DNA of 64,000 nucleotides from an uncultured Rhizobiaceae bacterium. Lineage in GTDB: Bacteria; Pseudomonadota; Alphaproteobacteria; Rhizobiales; Rhizobiaceae. A model generated the notes under the pieces. The model was not told the DNA's origin, searched no databases, and saw nothing but the letters and a program-made list of their open reading frames with translations. Both the position numbers and the translations under genes were made by a program. How positions within the stretch are numbered: the stretch's first letter is position 1; each line of letters starts with the position of its first letter. Location of the stretch: NCBI GenBank assembly GCA_951813045.1, contig CATOTF010000002.1:1984001-2048000 (forward strand). The letters are read 5' to 3'. Below, piece after piece: positions 54,472 through 63,584 of the stretch.

Positions 54472-54863
54472 TAATCCCGACGAGCGTGCCAATTCATGAT
54501 TTGCCATGGGAATTTAGGGATCAGCACCCTGCCACCGTATTCATCTATCAGGCAAAATGTGCCGGGAAAGGCCGTTCGCGCGGTTTCCATTATCCCATCA
54601 ACTGCAACGGCCTAAAATCAGCTTCGAGACGATACAGAGAAAAAGCATGCGTAAGAGACTTCCGGTTTCACGATAAGCGTCACACCATGGCAATCCGCCT
54701 ACTTCGCCAGTCCGGCAATTTGCGGATGGCTCAAAAGCTTCTGGGCCAATCTGATGTTGCGACCACAGCCGGATACAGCCATGTGTTGGTGGAAGACCTG
54801 CGCGAAGGGCGCAACGCCACACACGCCGCAACAAATGGCACAAAAAATGCCACGAAGACCTAA
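54472..54863 (+). pseudogene. C-terminal remnant of a tyrosine-type integrase
   Basis: The plus-strand frame carries the catalytic end of a phage/island integrase: FRFHDKRHTMAIRLLRQSG with the HxxR box, LRMAQKLLGQSDVATT, and the nucleophilic Tyr in TAGYSHV. The N-terminal DNA-binding and core domains are lost where the IS remnant begins. It lies directly before a tRNA-Pro-like half, as expected for an island integrase at its attachment site. Confidence 0.7.
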
Positions 54864-54916
54864 TAACCAGACTCAAGTCCTTATCATCATTGAGTTATTG
54901 GGAATCGAAAGACACA

Positions 54917-54955
54917 TTCCCAAGCGAGCGCACTACCGGGTTGCACCATTTTCCG
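54917..54955 (-). pseudogene. 5' half of a tRNA-Pro(GGG)-like sequence
   Basis: Read on the minus strand from 54955: acceptor-like CGGAAAA, a D-arm GTGCAACCCGGTAGTGC, then an anticodon arm start CTCGC and loop TTGGGAA with GGG as anticodon. The 3' side of the anticodon stem and the T-arm are absent. It looks like a tRNA gene broken at the anticodon loop, a common integrase crossover site. Confidence 0.35.
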
Positions 54956-55019
54956 ATTGGGATTTGGATTAATCAGTTCGTCACCAGACTTCAAGCCGGA
55001 TGACCGTGGTTAGGAGATT

Positions 55020-55463
55020 CTAACGCACCTGATCCAATAATCTCTTACATTCAAGCATTTCGGCAAGCGCCCCTTGTAATTTTTCGCGGTTATTGCCCTG
55101 CCCGTCGGCAGGTTTTTGCTGAGATGTAATCCGGTTGACCGGAACAGCCTGCTTTACAGCAACGTCACCATCCTCAACGAGCAGTGTTGCCCCTCCAGTT
55201 GCGACGGCAACAACAAAGCGATTTCCCTGCTCTTTCAGTATCCGCTGCACACCTTTGATCGTGTATCCTTCTGAGTAAAGCAGATGGCGAATACCTTTAA
55301 GCAGTTCCACATCATCTGGCCTGTAATAGCGGCGGCCACCACCTCTTTTTAAAGGTTTGATTTGCTTGAACCGGGTTTCCCAGAAGCGTAAAACATGCTG
55401 CGGGAGATCAAGTTCTTCTGCCACTTCTGATATTGTACGAAATGCGTCGGGACTTTTAACCAA
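55020..55463 (-). CDS. MerR-family regulator downstream of ihfA
   Basis: A 147-residue MerR-type protein. The N-terminal winged helix reads [20 protein letters not shown] followed by [20 protein letters not shown], the standard MerR signature, with no metal-binding cysteines. This is the conserved regulator that follows ihfA in many alphaproteobacteria; its targets are poorly known. It is the last gene of the yceD-plsX-fabH-ihfA-merR row. Confidence 0.88.
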   Translation of the reverse strand: MVKSPDAFRTISEVAEELDLPQHVLRFWETRFKQIKPLKRGGGRRYYRPDDVELLKGIRHLLYSEGYTIKGVQRILKEQGNRFVVAVATGGATLLVEDGDVAVKQAVPVNRITSQQKPADGQGNNREKLQGALAEMLECKRLLDQVR

Positions 55464-55551
55464 TGTGCTACTCCGTCACATCGCTCGATTCTTTGGGTGG
55501 AGTTTAGTCGGCAATATGATTCACGCTAGCACGCAATCAAACATATTTGGA

Positions 55552-55857
55552 CTAACGCCCTTTATTTGATTCCAAAACACGTTCTTTAAGGATATTTGAA
55601 GGCCGAAAGACCATCACACGACGAGGCGTAATTGGCACTTCCTCTCCGGTCTTTGGATTTCTTCCCACACGTTCGTTTTTTGACCGTACCGAAAATGTGC
55701 CAAAGGATGACAATTTGATTGTTTCACCCCGGATCGCTGCCTGACAAATTTCTTCCAGAACAGTTTCCACCAGATTGGACGATTCGGACCGCGACAATCC
55801 AACCTGCTGATACACTGCTTCCGCAAGATCAGCTCGCGTTAACGTATTTCCTGGCAT
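55552..55857 (-). CDS. ihfA: Integration host factor subunit alpha
   Basis: IHF alpha bends DNA together with the beta subunit. The 101-residue protein has [19 protein letters not shown], the beta-arm [20 protein letters not shown] and the minor-groove proline loop [13 protein letters not shown] 55857 is chosen over 55899, whose extra 14 residues are not found in the family. It lies between fabH and merR as in most alphaproteobacteria. Confidence 0.93.
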   Translation of the reverse strand: MPGNTLTRADLAEAVYQQVGLSRSESSNLVETVLEEICQAAIRGETIKLSSFGTFSVRSKNERVGRNPKTGEEVPITPRRVMVFRPSNILKERVLESNKGR

Positions 55858-56015
55858 AGCGGTCTCCTCGATATCCGCAACTAATGTTAGGCGCGGCAAG
55901 CAATCTATAATACAAATAATAAATTAACCGTAGATGGCAGTTCCGGCTCAGTCAATTCTAACGCAACGTTAATTTATCGGTGTAATCGGTTAAAATGCGT
56001 AATAAATATAGATAT

Positions 56016-56987
56016 TTACCAACGTACGAGAACCGCACCCCAAGTAAAGCCCCCTCCCATTGCTTCCAGCAATACAAGATCGCCCTCTTTTAGCCTACCG
56101 TCCTTACGCGCAACATCAATTGCAAGTGGAATTGAGGCTGCAGATGTATTTCCGTGCTGATTAACAGTTAATACAACTTTTTCCGATGCAATTTTCAGCT
56201 TTTTAGCAGATGCATCAATAATTCGTCGGTTAGCCTGGTGAGGTATGAACCAGTCGATGTCATCTGCACTCAACCCGGTTGCAGAAAAAGCGTCCTCAAT
56301 TACATCTGTAATCATAGCAACAGCATGCTTGAAGACTTCTTTACCCTGCATGCGCAGATGCCCAACCGTTTGTGTGGTTGATGGACCGCCGTCAACATAG
56401 AGTTTTTCCTTGTGGGAACCATCTGAACGAAGGTGACTGGTGAGAATTCCACGGTCATTTGAAAGGCCAACACCTTCCTGGGCTTCCAGTACGATTGCCC
56501 CTGCCCCATCCCCAAACAAAACACAGGTCGTGCGGTCTTCCCAGTCGAGGATCCGGCTAAATGTTTCTGCTCCAATCACCAATATGCGTTTTGCCTGCCC
56601 TGCCTTTATATAAACATCGGCAGTCGTCACCGCATAAACGAACCCTGAACACACAGCCTGCATGTCAAACGCAGCGCCATGTTTCATGCCGAGGCGTTGT
56701 TGGATATCAACGGCTGTCGCCGGGAAAGTATTATTCGGCGTCGACGTCGCGAGGATGATCATGTCAATATCATCAACGGTAACACCGGCATCATCCAGCG
56801 CGACGCGGGCCGCCGCTTCGCCAAGACTAGCTGTCGTTTCATCTTGCTCAGCGATATATCGTTGCTGAATGCCAGTTCGCTGCTGAATCCACTCGTCGGT
56901 CGTATCAACTTTCTCGGCGAGCATCTCGTTTGTCACGACATTACGGGGTTTGGCGGCGCCTGATCCCAAAATCACTGAACGGATCAT
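56016..56987 (-). CDS. fabH: Beta-ketoacyl-ACP synthase III
   Basis: FabH starts fatty acid synthesis by condensing acetyl-CoA with malonyl-ACP. The 323-residue protein shows the catalytic Cys in [11 protein letters not shown], the His in [10 protein letters not shown] and the Asn in [14 protein letters not shown]. The N-terminal [16 protein letters not shown] is typical. It begins directly after the plsX stop, with no gap. Confidence 0.96.
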   Translation of the reverse strand: MIRSVILGSGAAKPRNVVTNEMLAEKVDTTDEWIQQRTGIQQRYIAEQDETTASLGEAAARVALDDAGVTVDDIDMIILATSTPNNTFPATAVDIQQRLGMKHGAAFDMQAVCSGFVYAVTTADVYIKAGQAKRILVIGAETFSRILDWEDRTTCVLFGDGAGAIVLEAQEGVGLSNDRGILTSHLRSDGSHKEKLYVDGGPSTTQTVGHLRMQGKEVFKHAVAMITDVIEDAFSATGLSADDIDWFIPHQANRRIIDASAKKLKIASEKVVLTVNQHGNTSAASIPLAIDVARKDGRLKEGDLVLLEAMGGGFTWGAVLVRW

Positions 56988-58046
56988 TTATGCATCTCCT
57001 GCAGTTTCCTCATCGCCAAATCTTGTTTTCTCCAAGTCTGCAGCAATCTTATCCTGCAAACCGTTACGAATCATATTATGGCCGACATCAATGGCGCTGG
57101 CGAACCCTTCTGCATCTGTACCCCCATGGCTTTTGATAACCACCCCGTTTAACCCCAAGAATACAGCTCCATTGACCTTCCGGGGATCCATTTTATCGCG
57201 AAGGCGCATGAACGCCTGCTTAGCGAATAAAAACCCAATTCGGGCCATTAGGGTTCTGGACATTACCTCTCGCAGATAAGTACCAACCTGTTTTGCAGTG
57301 CCTTCAGCAGTTTTTAAAGCAATGTTGCCTGTAAAACCTTCTGTTACCACAACATCGACACCGCCCTGGCCAAGATCATCACCTTCAACAAACCCACAAT
57401 AATCCATTCCCGGCAGGTTGATCTCTCTCAAACGAGCTCCAGCGGTTCTTATTTCTTCAAGGCCTTTTACTTCTTCAACACCAATGTTCAACAATCCGAC
57501 CCTTGGTCGCCTGAGATCGAACAAGGCACGCGACATGGCACTACCCATCAACGCGTAATCAACCAGCGCCTCCGCGTCAGCACCAATTGTTGCGCCTACA
57601 TCGAGGACAATACTTTCACCCTGAGTATTCGGCCAGATTGCAGCCAATGCGGGCCGCTCGATACCCGGCATCATTCGCAGGCAAAAACGTGCCATGGCCA
57701 TCAATGCACCGGTGTTACCCGCCGAGACCATTACATCTGCATCACCGGTACGCACAGATTCAAGTGCTTTCCACATGCCGGATACGCGACGACCGTGCCT
57801 TAATGCCTGGCTGGGTTTATCATCCATTGTGATGGAAATTTCGCAAGGGACGAACACTGATTCCTCTTTTAGACGTGGGTGTTTGGCCAATTCCGGCAGC
57901 ACCGCTTTTTCTTCACCGTGAAGGACATATCTAATTTCTGGATATCGCTTTCGAGACAGCTCCGCACCGGCCAGTACGACCGCTGGTCCGTGATCACCGC
58001 CCATTACATCCAAGGCAATCCTAATTGTTTTTTGGCTGCTTGACAT
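56988..58046 (-). CDS. plsX: Phosphate acyltransferase PlsX
   Basis: PlsX makes acyl-phosphate from acyl-ACP for glycerophospholipid synthesis. The 352-residue protein has [56 protein letters not shown] and [17 protein letters not shown]. Full length. It lies 112 bases after yceD and abuts fabH. With the IS21 insertion just upstream in the row, its expression may now depend on an internal promoter. Confidence 0.96.
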   Translation of the reverse strand: MSSSQKTIRIALDVMGGDHGPAVVLAGAELSRKRYPEIRYVLHGEEKAVLPELAKHPRLKEESVFVPCEISITMDDKPSQALRHGRRVSGMWKALESVRTGDADVMVSAGNTGALMAMARFCLRMMPGIERPALAAIWPNTQGESIVLDVGATIGADAEALVDYALMGSAMSRALFDLRRPRVGLLNIGVEEVKGLEEIRTAGARLREINLPGMDYCGFVEGDDLGQGGVDVVVTEGFTGNIALKTAEGTAKQVGTYLREVMSRTLMARIGFLFAKQAFMRLRDKMDPRKVNGAVFLGLNGVVIKSHGGTDAEGFASAIDVGHNMIRNGLQDKIAADLEKTRFGDEETAGDA

Positions 58047-58158
58047 AAATTTAGCTGCAGACCTTATGGGAAAGAGTTCAAGATTAGCGATGTGAGATCA
58101 TAAGTGGTCACCCATATACAGTCCCTGCACCAATTTCGAGTACAATTAACGCAGATTA

Positions 58159-58707
58159 TTATTTTTTAATGTCGGTTTTCAGATCAGAAAGAACAGAAAA
58201 AGGCGATTCTTTCGGAGTATTTACGGAATCCGAATTAAATTCCTCCCCTTCCTTCCTGGCATATGGATCAAGACCGAGGGTAAAAAATTCCAACCAGACA
58301 TTTGCTAGATCAATTGAGTCGCCAGTGAACACCTCCGGTAAATCATCGCCTTCAACATCAAATATAAGTTCACCTTCATCATTTTGCCGCGGACGCGCTA
58401 ATGTAGAGCCTTCCGGCACCAATATTGCTTCGACTTCCTCGCGAAGGGAAACACTCAAGGGATCGCCGGTCACCGCGCAATATTGAGTATGGTTTGAGCG
58501 CACTTCGCCCGTGATTTTGACACCATCTCGTTTCCACGGTGCAACGGAGGCATGGGCATCAAACTGCTCTATGCTCACCAGCTCGTAAACCTCCGCCAAT
58601 TGGGAACGCACCTCCTCCGTCGCAGAGTATTTTTCAAAATGTCCTTTTTTGGGCAGGCGTCGCACATTTATGGGAACTGAAAACGGACTTCGGTGTGTGT
58701 TAGTCAT
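58159..58707 (-). CDS. YceD (DUF177) family protein
   Basis: A 182-residue YceD-like protein. In other bacteria YceD goes with rpmF and plsX and has been linked to 23S rRNA accumulation. Recognisable are ITGEVRSNHTQYCAVTGDPL, which holds the conserved cysteine region, and VWLEFFTLGLDPYARKEG. No rpmF follows, as is usual in alphaproteobacteria. It overlaps the end of the cbp3 remnant by 8 bases. Confidence 0.85.
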   Translation of the reverse strand: MTNTHRSPFSVPINVRRLPKKGHFEKYSATEEVRSQLAEVYELVSIEQFDAHASVAPWKRDGVKITGEVRSNHTQYCAVTGDPLSVSLREEVEAILVPEGSTLARPRQNDEGELIFDVEGDDLPEVFTGDSIDLANVWLEFFTLGLDPYARKEGEEFNSDSVNTPKESPFSVLSDLKTDIKK

Positions 58708-59186
58708 TTTTGAGTTCCGAATCTGGCAACGGGTTTACGAAAATTTGGGCTTTCTCAGCAATTGAGTTTGCAGGCGTTTTTGCCAGATCTTGATATTGCG
58801 TAAAAAAATATTCAGCCAGACTATTCGAATTAGACATTCGAGAACCGTCTGGAAACAAGTTCCTGTCAATTACAACCGCAAGAGCTTGAATTGGATTATC
58901 CGCAGCTATCGCCTGCTCAAATACCCCAGTACGCCCGTAGAACACCTGGGTCATCTTAGCAATGCGTTTAGGAACTGTCTGATCACCAACCGCAGCCTCA
59001 CGCAAAGCGCTGTCCATATCATCGATAAAGGCGTCGAATACCAATTGAGATATCCTTCGCCTTGATTGGTCCTCGTCTTTCAAACGGTGGTGAAGCAAAA
59101 ACAGATGCATCACCAGCATTTCGAACCGCCCGTCAAATGTGTCCGGCACGCCAAAATCGGCATAAAATTTAGGATCACGTGCTCTT
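58700..59186 (-). pseudogene. Ubiquinol-cytochrome c chaperone (CBP3-like), 3' part, split by IS21
   Basis: The frame reads ARDPKFYADFGVPDTFDGRF followed by EMLVMHLFLLHHRLKDED, the core of the CBP3/ubiquinol-cytochrome c chaperone family that assists cytochrome bc1 assembly. It is open on the minus strand from the IS21 end at 59186. A stop (TGA) reads in from the IS. Its first 25 codons lie beyond the IS at 61655-61731. A GTG at 59149 could allow a shortened product of 149 residues. Joining the two halves with one copy of the 6-bp duplication removed restores an exact 185-residue frame. Confidence 0.85.
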
Positions 59187-59272
59187 TGTCAATCCCAGCC
59201 TAAAATGGGTCTTGATCCCGGAGTAAAATTGGCCAGATTTTGGGACGTTTGTGTTTTTGATCTGGTTTAGTG

Positions 59273-60049
59273 TCAGTTGATTTGAACAGATTTTTGTTTT
59301 CGGCTCTGGTGCAACCTGTAGCTTTCACCATTCATCTCCAGGATGTGGACGTGGTGTGTCAGCCGGTCGAGTATTGCGCCCGTTAGGCGTTCTGATCCGA
59401 AGACCTCTGTCCATTCGTCGAATGGTAGATTGGATGTGATGATGATGGAACCGCGTTCATACCGTTGGCTGATTACTTCGAACAGCAACTCCGCCCCGGT
59501 TTTGGAGAGAGGGACGAAGCCCAGTTCGTCAATGATCAGCAGGTCTTGAGCTGCCAGTTGTTTTTGATGCCGTTGCAAGCGACGTTCATCAACGGCCTCG
59601 ATCATCTCATGAACCAGTGCAGCAGCCGTGGTGAAGCGGACTTTCATCCCCTTTTGGCAGGCAGCCAGTCCAAGGCCGAGGGCAACATGGGTTTTGCCGG
59701 TTCCACTTGGTCCTAACGCGATGATGTTTTGGCGTTTCGCAGCGTACTCGCAACGGGCCAGTTCCATCACGAGCACCTTGTTCACTGACGGGATCGTTTT
59801 GAAGTCAAAGCTGTCGAGGCTCTTGGTTGCCGGGAACTTCGCAGCTTTGATGCGTCGCTCCACCATTCGGCGCTCACGTTCAATCAGCTCCAACTCACAT
59901 AACCGCAGGAGATATTGGACATGATCCTTATTCTCAGCGGCACATTGTTGGGCCTGTTTGGTATATTCACTCTGGAAGGTTGGCAGCCGAAGTTTGGTCA
60001 GATGATGTTTGAGTAGAACTTGCGGTGTATCGGTAACAGTGTCGTTCAT
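59273..60049 (-). CDS. istB: IS21-family helper ATPase IstB
   Basis: A 258-residue AAA+ ATPase of the DnaC/IstB type which aids target selection with the IstA transposase. The P-loop is LGPSGTGKTHVALGLGLAA, Walker B is LLIIDELGFVPL, and the N-terminal LRLPTFQSEY helix is family-typical. The ATG overlaps the istA stop by 4 bases. Intact. Confidence 0.95.
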   Translation of the reverse strand: MNDTVTDTPQVLLKHHLTKLRLPTFQSEYTKQAQQCAAENKDHVQYLLRLCELELIERERRMVERRIKAAKFPATKSLDSFDFKTIPSVNKVLVMELARCEYAAKRQNIIALGPSGTGKTHVALGLGLAACQKGMKVRFTTAAALVHEMIEAVDERRLQRHQKQLAAQDLLIIDELGFVPLSKTGAELLFEVISQRYERGSIIITSNLPFDEWTEVFGSERLTGAILDRLTHHVHILEMNGESYRLHQSRKQKSVQIN

Positions 60050-61554
60050 GCTGCCGCCTCCGACAACAGCACGGCATAGCTGGCAGGTTTTGTCGTCTCG
60101 ACCACCGCTTTGGGCAAATAGGGGTAGATGTCGAGATCAAGCCTGGGCGGTCGCCGCTCGATCCGGCACAGAATAAGGTGCTTGATCGCATCATAGCCAA
60201 TGGCACCCAGATCCAAAGCTTGTTGGATTGCGGCGTGAACGTGCTCCAGCTCAAAAGTTTCCAGCAGACGCAGGATCTGAACATACTCGCGTTTTCCCGC
60301 CTTACCCATGCGGGCTTCTAATAAACGATGAAGGATCGCAAATGCATCGGGTAAACCCCAGCCTTGCAATGGTGCCGCCTGATCGAGAGCACCTACCTTT
60401 TGTTCCAGCAAGGGCAGATAGTGAAGCGGGTCGAAGATCATGTCTGCCTTCTCATAAGACCGACGATGGCGGGCAATAATCTCGGTTCCACTGCCAATCA
60501 CAACCTCATGGATGTAACCGCGAACCTGAACCTCATGATGGGCAAAGGCGACAGGAACGGAGTAATCATTATTGCGGTAGCGGATCATCGAGATTGACGT
60601 TGCCCGCGTGCTAAACTTTTCACACGCGTCGTATGGCGTTGGGGGCAATGCCATCAGCGCGTCCAGGTCTCTCAGCAATCGTTCACCAATACTCTCACCA
60701 TGTCCGCGAACAACATCATCCTGACGCTTCAGGCAGCATTCTTCCAACCAGGCGTTCAAGGCATCAAAGCTGTCGAACCGTGGGGCTGGGATGAGAAAGT
60801 TCCTGCGACCGTAACCAATGACGCCTTCGACATTCCCTTTATCATTGCCTTTGCCAGGGCGACCAAACTTATCCTCAAACAGATAGTGCGATTGTAGCTC
60901 TGAGAAAGTTCTCGTGCGTATCCGTTTGCCACCGCCCAGGATCTTTGCAACTGCAATCACGGTGTTGTCGTAGAGCATCGACAACGGCACACCGCCGAAG
61001 AAAGCAAACGCAGCATTGTGACCGTCACAGAAGGCTTCTGTTGTTTCCGCCGGATACGCCTTCATGAAGAACGCATCCGAATGCGGCAACGATATAGCGA
61101 TGTAATGCAGCTTGCGTTCGACACCGTCGATCACGCCGAACGTCTCACCAAAATCGACCTGAGCATGGCCGGGCGCGTGAACCAGAGGAACAAACACCTC
61201 CTGGGTTCGTCTTTGCTTCTCACGCACATAATCAGTGACAATGGTGATCCCGCCAGTGAACCCGTGCTCATCCCGTAACCGCGCATGAATACGCTTGGCT
61301 GTGTGCCGTTGCTTTTTGATGACCTTTTTGTCGTCTTTCAGGATCTGATCAATTATCCCAACAAACGGATCCAACTTCGGGCGAACAGGCGCGGTCGTTC
61401 TTTGATAACCGGGCGGAACCGAGTGCTTCAGGATCTTCGCCACGGTTTTGCGATCAATCCCGAACAAACGGGCCACCTCGCTATTGTTCTTCCCATCCAC
61501 ATGGCACGCTCGACGCACCCGACTATACAAATCCACAGAATACATCTTCCCCAC
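60046..61554 (-). CDS. istA: IS21-family transposase IstA
   Basis: A 502-residue transposase. An N-terminal helix-turn-helix (NSEVARLFGIDRKTVAKIL) is followed by the integrase core with acidic residues in HAQVDFGETFGVID, SMLYDNTVIAVAK and NDKGNVEGVIGYGRRNFL. Full length and uninterrupted, so the element may be active. It starts about 100 bases inside the right end. Confidence 0.95.
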   Translation of the reverse strand: MGKMYSVDLYSRVRRACHVDGKNNSEVARLFGIDRKTVAKILKHSVPPGYQRTTAPVRPKLDPFVGIIDQILKDDKKVIKKQRHTAKRIHARLRDEHGFTGGITIVTDYVREKQRRTQEVFVPLVHAPGHAQVDFGETFGVIDGVERKLHYIAISLPHSDAFFMKAYPAETTEAFCDGHNAAFAFFGGVPLSMLYDNTVIAVAKILGGGKRIRTRTFSELQSHYLFEDKFGRPGKGNDKGNVEGVIGYGRRNFLIPAPRFDSFDALNAWLEECCLKRQDDVVRGHGESIGERLLRDLDALMALPPTPYDACEKFSTRATSISMIRYRNNDYSVPVAFAHHEVQVRGYIHEVVIGSGTEIIARHRRSYEKADMIFDPLHYLPLLEQKVGALDQAAPLQGWGLPDAFAILHRLLEARMGKAGKREYVQILRLLETFELEHVHAAIQQALDLGAIGYDAIKHLILCRIERRPPRLDLDIYPYLPKAVVETTKPASYAVLLSEAAA

Positions 61555-61654
61555 CTAATACTCACAAGCACAAGGTGTCAGAGTGCGGAATTTTACTCCG
61601 CGACGGTCAGATTACCCAACCATTTCTGTGGTCATTTTGTCTCCGGGATTCACA

Positions 61655-61731
61655 GCTCTTGCCACAACCGCGCCATAAAGTGCGTGTGCATGGCTATTCG
61701 ATATATTTTGGCCAAACAAGGCTTTGAACAT
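61655..61731 (-). pseudogene. CBP3-like chaperone gene, 5' part, split by IS21
   Basis: From ATG 61731 the minus strand reads MFKALFGQNISNSHAHALYG, then AVVARA, and meets the IS21 end. ALYGAVVARA fits the start of the ubiquinol-cytochrome c chaperone family. It continues in frame with 59180 and below once the IS and one GCTCTT copy are taken away. It is divergent from bamE, the usual arrangement in alphaproteobacteria. Confidence 0.85.
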
Positions 61732-61842
61732 GGCTAAAAAACAAGATAGAAGTTGCCCGTAGGCTGAGTTATGATCGAAATATAGTGTCTTGCGATCAAA
61801 TCAAACAGCGCATTCGAATAATTTGGCTTGGAGATAACGCTT

Positions 61843-62349
61843 ATGGCTCCGGAAGTATCAATACAAGCGACGAAACAGAAATTCAGAAGATCCGTATTGA
61901 TTGCGGGTTTGCTGCTAACACCGCTAGGACTGGTCGGTTGCAACTCAACAGACAATGTTCTGACACATGGATACCAACTCAGCGAAGAAACTTTAGCGCT
62001 TGTGCCAGAAGGCTCTTCACGGGAGCAGGTTTTATTGTCTCTGGGTACGCCATCAACGACATTAACGCGAAATGATGGTGGCGAGACATTCTATTACATC
62101 AGCCTTAAAAAGACCCGCCCCGTCGCATTTGCCAGACCCAGGGTGGTGGATCAACGCGTTCTTGCCCTTTATCTTAGTGAAGAAAACACCGTTCAGCAGA
62201 TTGCAAACTACGGACTGAAAGACGGTAAAGTATTTGATTTTGTTGGACGGGTGACACCAACTGGCGGCAAGGACCTGTCATTCATCGGGCAATTATTGGC
62301 AAGTGGTGCAGGTGCAGCTGGTGCGATTAATCCGTTTGGTCGACGCTAA
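61843..62349 (+). CDS. BamE/SmpA-OmlA family outer membrane lipoprotein
   Basis: A 168-residue lipoprotein of the outer-membrane protein assembly complex. The signal peptide ends in the lipobox LGLVGC, and the BamE fold shows as LVPEGSSREQVLLSLGTPS followed by FYYIS and VQQIANYGLKDGKVFDFV. A glycine/alanine-rich end (ASGAGAAGAINPFG) closes it. ATG 61843 follows GGAG by nine bases. It stands divergent from the cbp3-like gene and its stop touches the stop of the convergent MFS gene. Confidence 0.88.
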   Translation: MAPEVSIQATKQKFRRSVLIAGLLLTPLGLVGCNSTDNVLTHGYQLSEETLALVPEGSSREQVLLSLGTPSTTLTRNDGGETFYYISLKKTRPVAFARPRVVDQRVLALYLSEENTVQQIANYGLKDGKVFDFVGRVTPTGGKDLSFIGQLLASGAGAAGAINPFGRR

Positions 62350-63576
62350 TCAGCTTTGGACTGGCTTCGATGTAAATTGAAGCCAGAGCAAGGACAGTAA
62401 GCATATCCCAACCACAGGAAATACCGTGTAGTTGATGGCGTTCCAACCGTTGGCACCAAACGCATTGAGCATTTGTCCTGACATGAACGAGCCGAAAGCT
62501 ACCGATCCAAAAAGCAGAAAATCGTTGGCTCCCTGCGCCTTGGCTTTTTCTTCGGGTCGGTATGTATCGGTCAGCATAGCGGTTGCTCCAATGAAACCGA
62601 AGTTCCAGCCAAAACCGAGCAAAATCAGCGCAGCGTAAAAATTGGTCAGGCTGATTCCCTGTAATGCAATTACAGCGCAAACCGCCAGGAGGAACATCCC
62701 GGTCACAACAATCCTCTCTTTACCAAATCTTGCAATCAGGTTTCCGGTGAAAAAACTTGGGCCAAACATGGCCATCACGTGCCACTGAATACCAAGGGTC
62801 GATTCATCAGGGTTAAATCCACACAGCATCATGGCTAGTGGTGCACCCGTCATGACGAATGACATGAGGGCGTAGGACCCAATCGCACAAATTACAGACA
62901 CGATAAATCGCGGTTGAGAAACTATCTCCATAAGTGGCCTGCCCGTATCGGTTCCTCGCCGCTCCTCCTTACTGGGTGGTGCATCAAAACGCAGAAAAAA
63001 CAGGACAACGATACCAGCGAACAATAGAAAAGCGCTGGCAAAATAAGCGCCTGCAAACTCAATTGGCGAAAACATGTCTCGAAATGCAATAGCGGTTTGA
63101 GGGCCAATAACGGCGGCAAATATACCGCCCGCCAAAACCCATGAAATTGCCTTGGGTTTGAAATCGGGCGTTCCCTGGTCGGCTGCCGCAAATCTATATT
63201 GCTGGGTAAATGACCCGCCACATCCTGCCGTTATCATACCAACACAAAACATCAGGAAGCTTCCGACAAATATTGCGTAGGTAGAAATCAGGGCACCGAT
63301 GATGCCAACGACTGCTCCGGACATAAACCCATAACGCCGCCCTACGCGGGACATGAATATCGCTGCAGGAATTGCCCCCAACGCAACACCCAGATTGTAA
63401 CCGGATACCGGTACAGTCGCCAAAGACTTGTCATCGTCCAGAAGATAGATGCCGACGAGACCGCCTAGCGCAATCGCGATTGGCGTGGCTGCTCCACAAA
63501 AAGCCTGAGCCGACGCCAGCAGTAAGGCGTTACGTTTGGCCGACTTGTTTGGGTCGACGGAAGTTTCAACGTTCAT
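62350..63576 (-). CDS. MFS transporter
   Basis: A 408-residue major facilitator with about twelve hydrophobic segments. The loop 2-3 motif is modest (FMSRVGRRYGFMSG), and GWNFGFIGATAMLTDTYRP EEKAKAQG in the second half resembles the YfcJ-like/unknown-substrate branch. Substrate not assignable. It begins 8 bases after the thiL stop on the same strand, so the two may be co-transcribed. Confidence 0.85.
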   Translation of the reverse strand: MNVETSVDPNKSAKRNALLLASAQAFCGAATPIAIALGGLVGIYLLDDDKSLATVPVSGYNLGVALGAIPAAIFMSRVGRRYGFMSGAVVGIIGALISTYAIFVGSFLMFCVGMITAGCGGSFTQQYRFAAADQGTPDFKPKAISWVLAGGIFAAVIGPQTAIAFRDMFSPIEFAGAYFASAFLLFAGIVVLFFLRFDAPPSKEERRGTDTGRPLMEIVSQPRFIVSVICAIGSYALMSFVMTGAPLAMMLCGFNPDESTLGIQWHVMAMFGPSFFTGNLIARFGKERIVVTGMFLLAVCAVIALQGISLTNFYAALILLGFGWNFGFIGATAMLTDTYRPEEKAKAQGANDFLLFGSVAFGSFMSGQMLNAFGANGWNAINYTVFPVVGICLLSLLWLQFTSKPVQS

Positions 63577-63584
63577 AAGAGGCT

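Larger units (their letters stand above)
59187..61654 (-). mobile_element. Complete IS21-family insertion sequence
   Basis: A 2468-bp element ending in TGTCAATCCC (59187) and, on the minus strand, TGTGAATCCC (from 61654). Internal end repeats of the type CGGAGTAAAATT occur near both ends, as is usual for IS21. It is flanked by the direct repeat GCTCTT at 59181-59186 and 61655-61660. It carries istA and istB, both intact. It has split the cbp3-like gene. Its genes read in the same direction as the host row. Confidence 0.96.

Noticed and set aside
50256-55019. CRISPR array or defence island in the mobile zone
   Set aside because: No regularly spaced repeats and no cas, restriction or toxin-antitoxin genes are visible; only IS remnants, an integrase tail and fragments.
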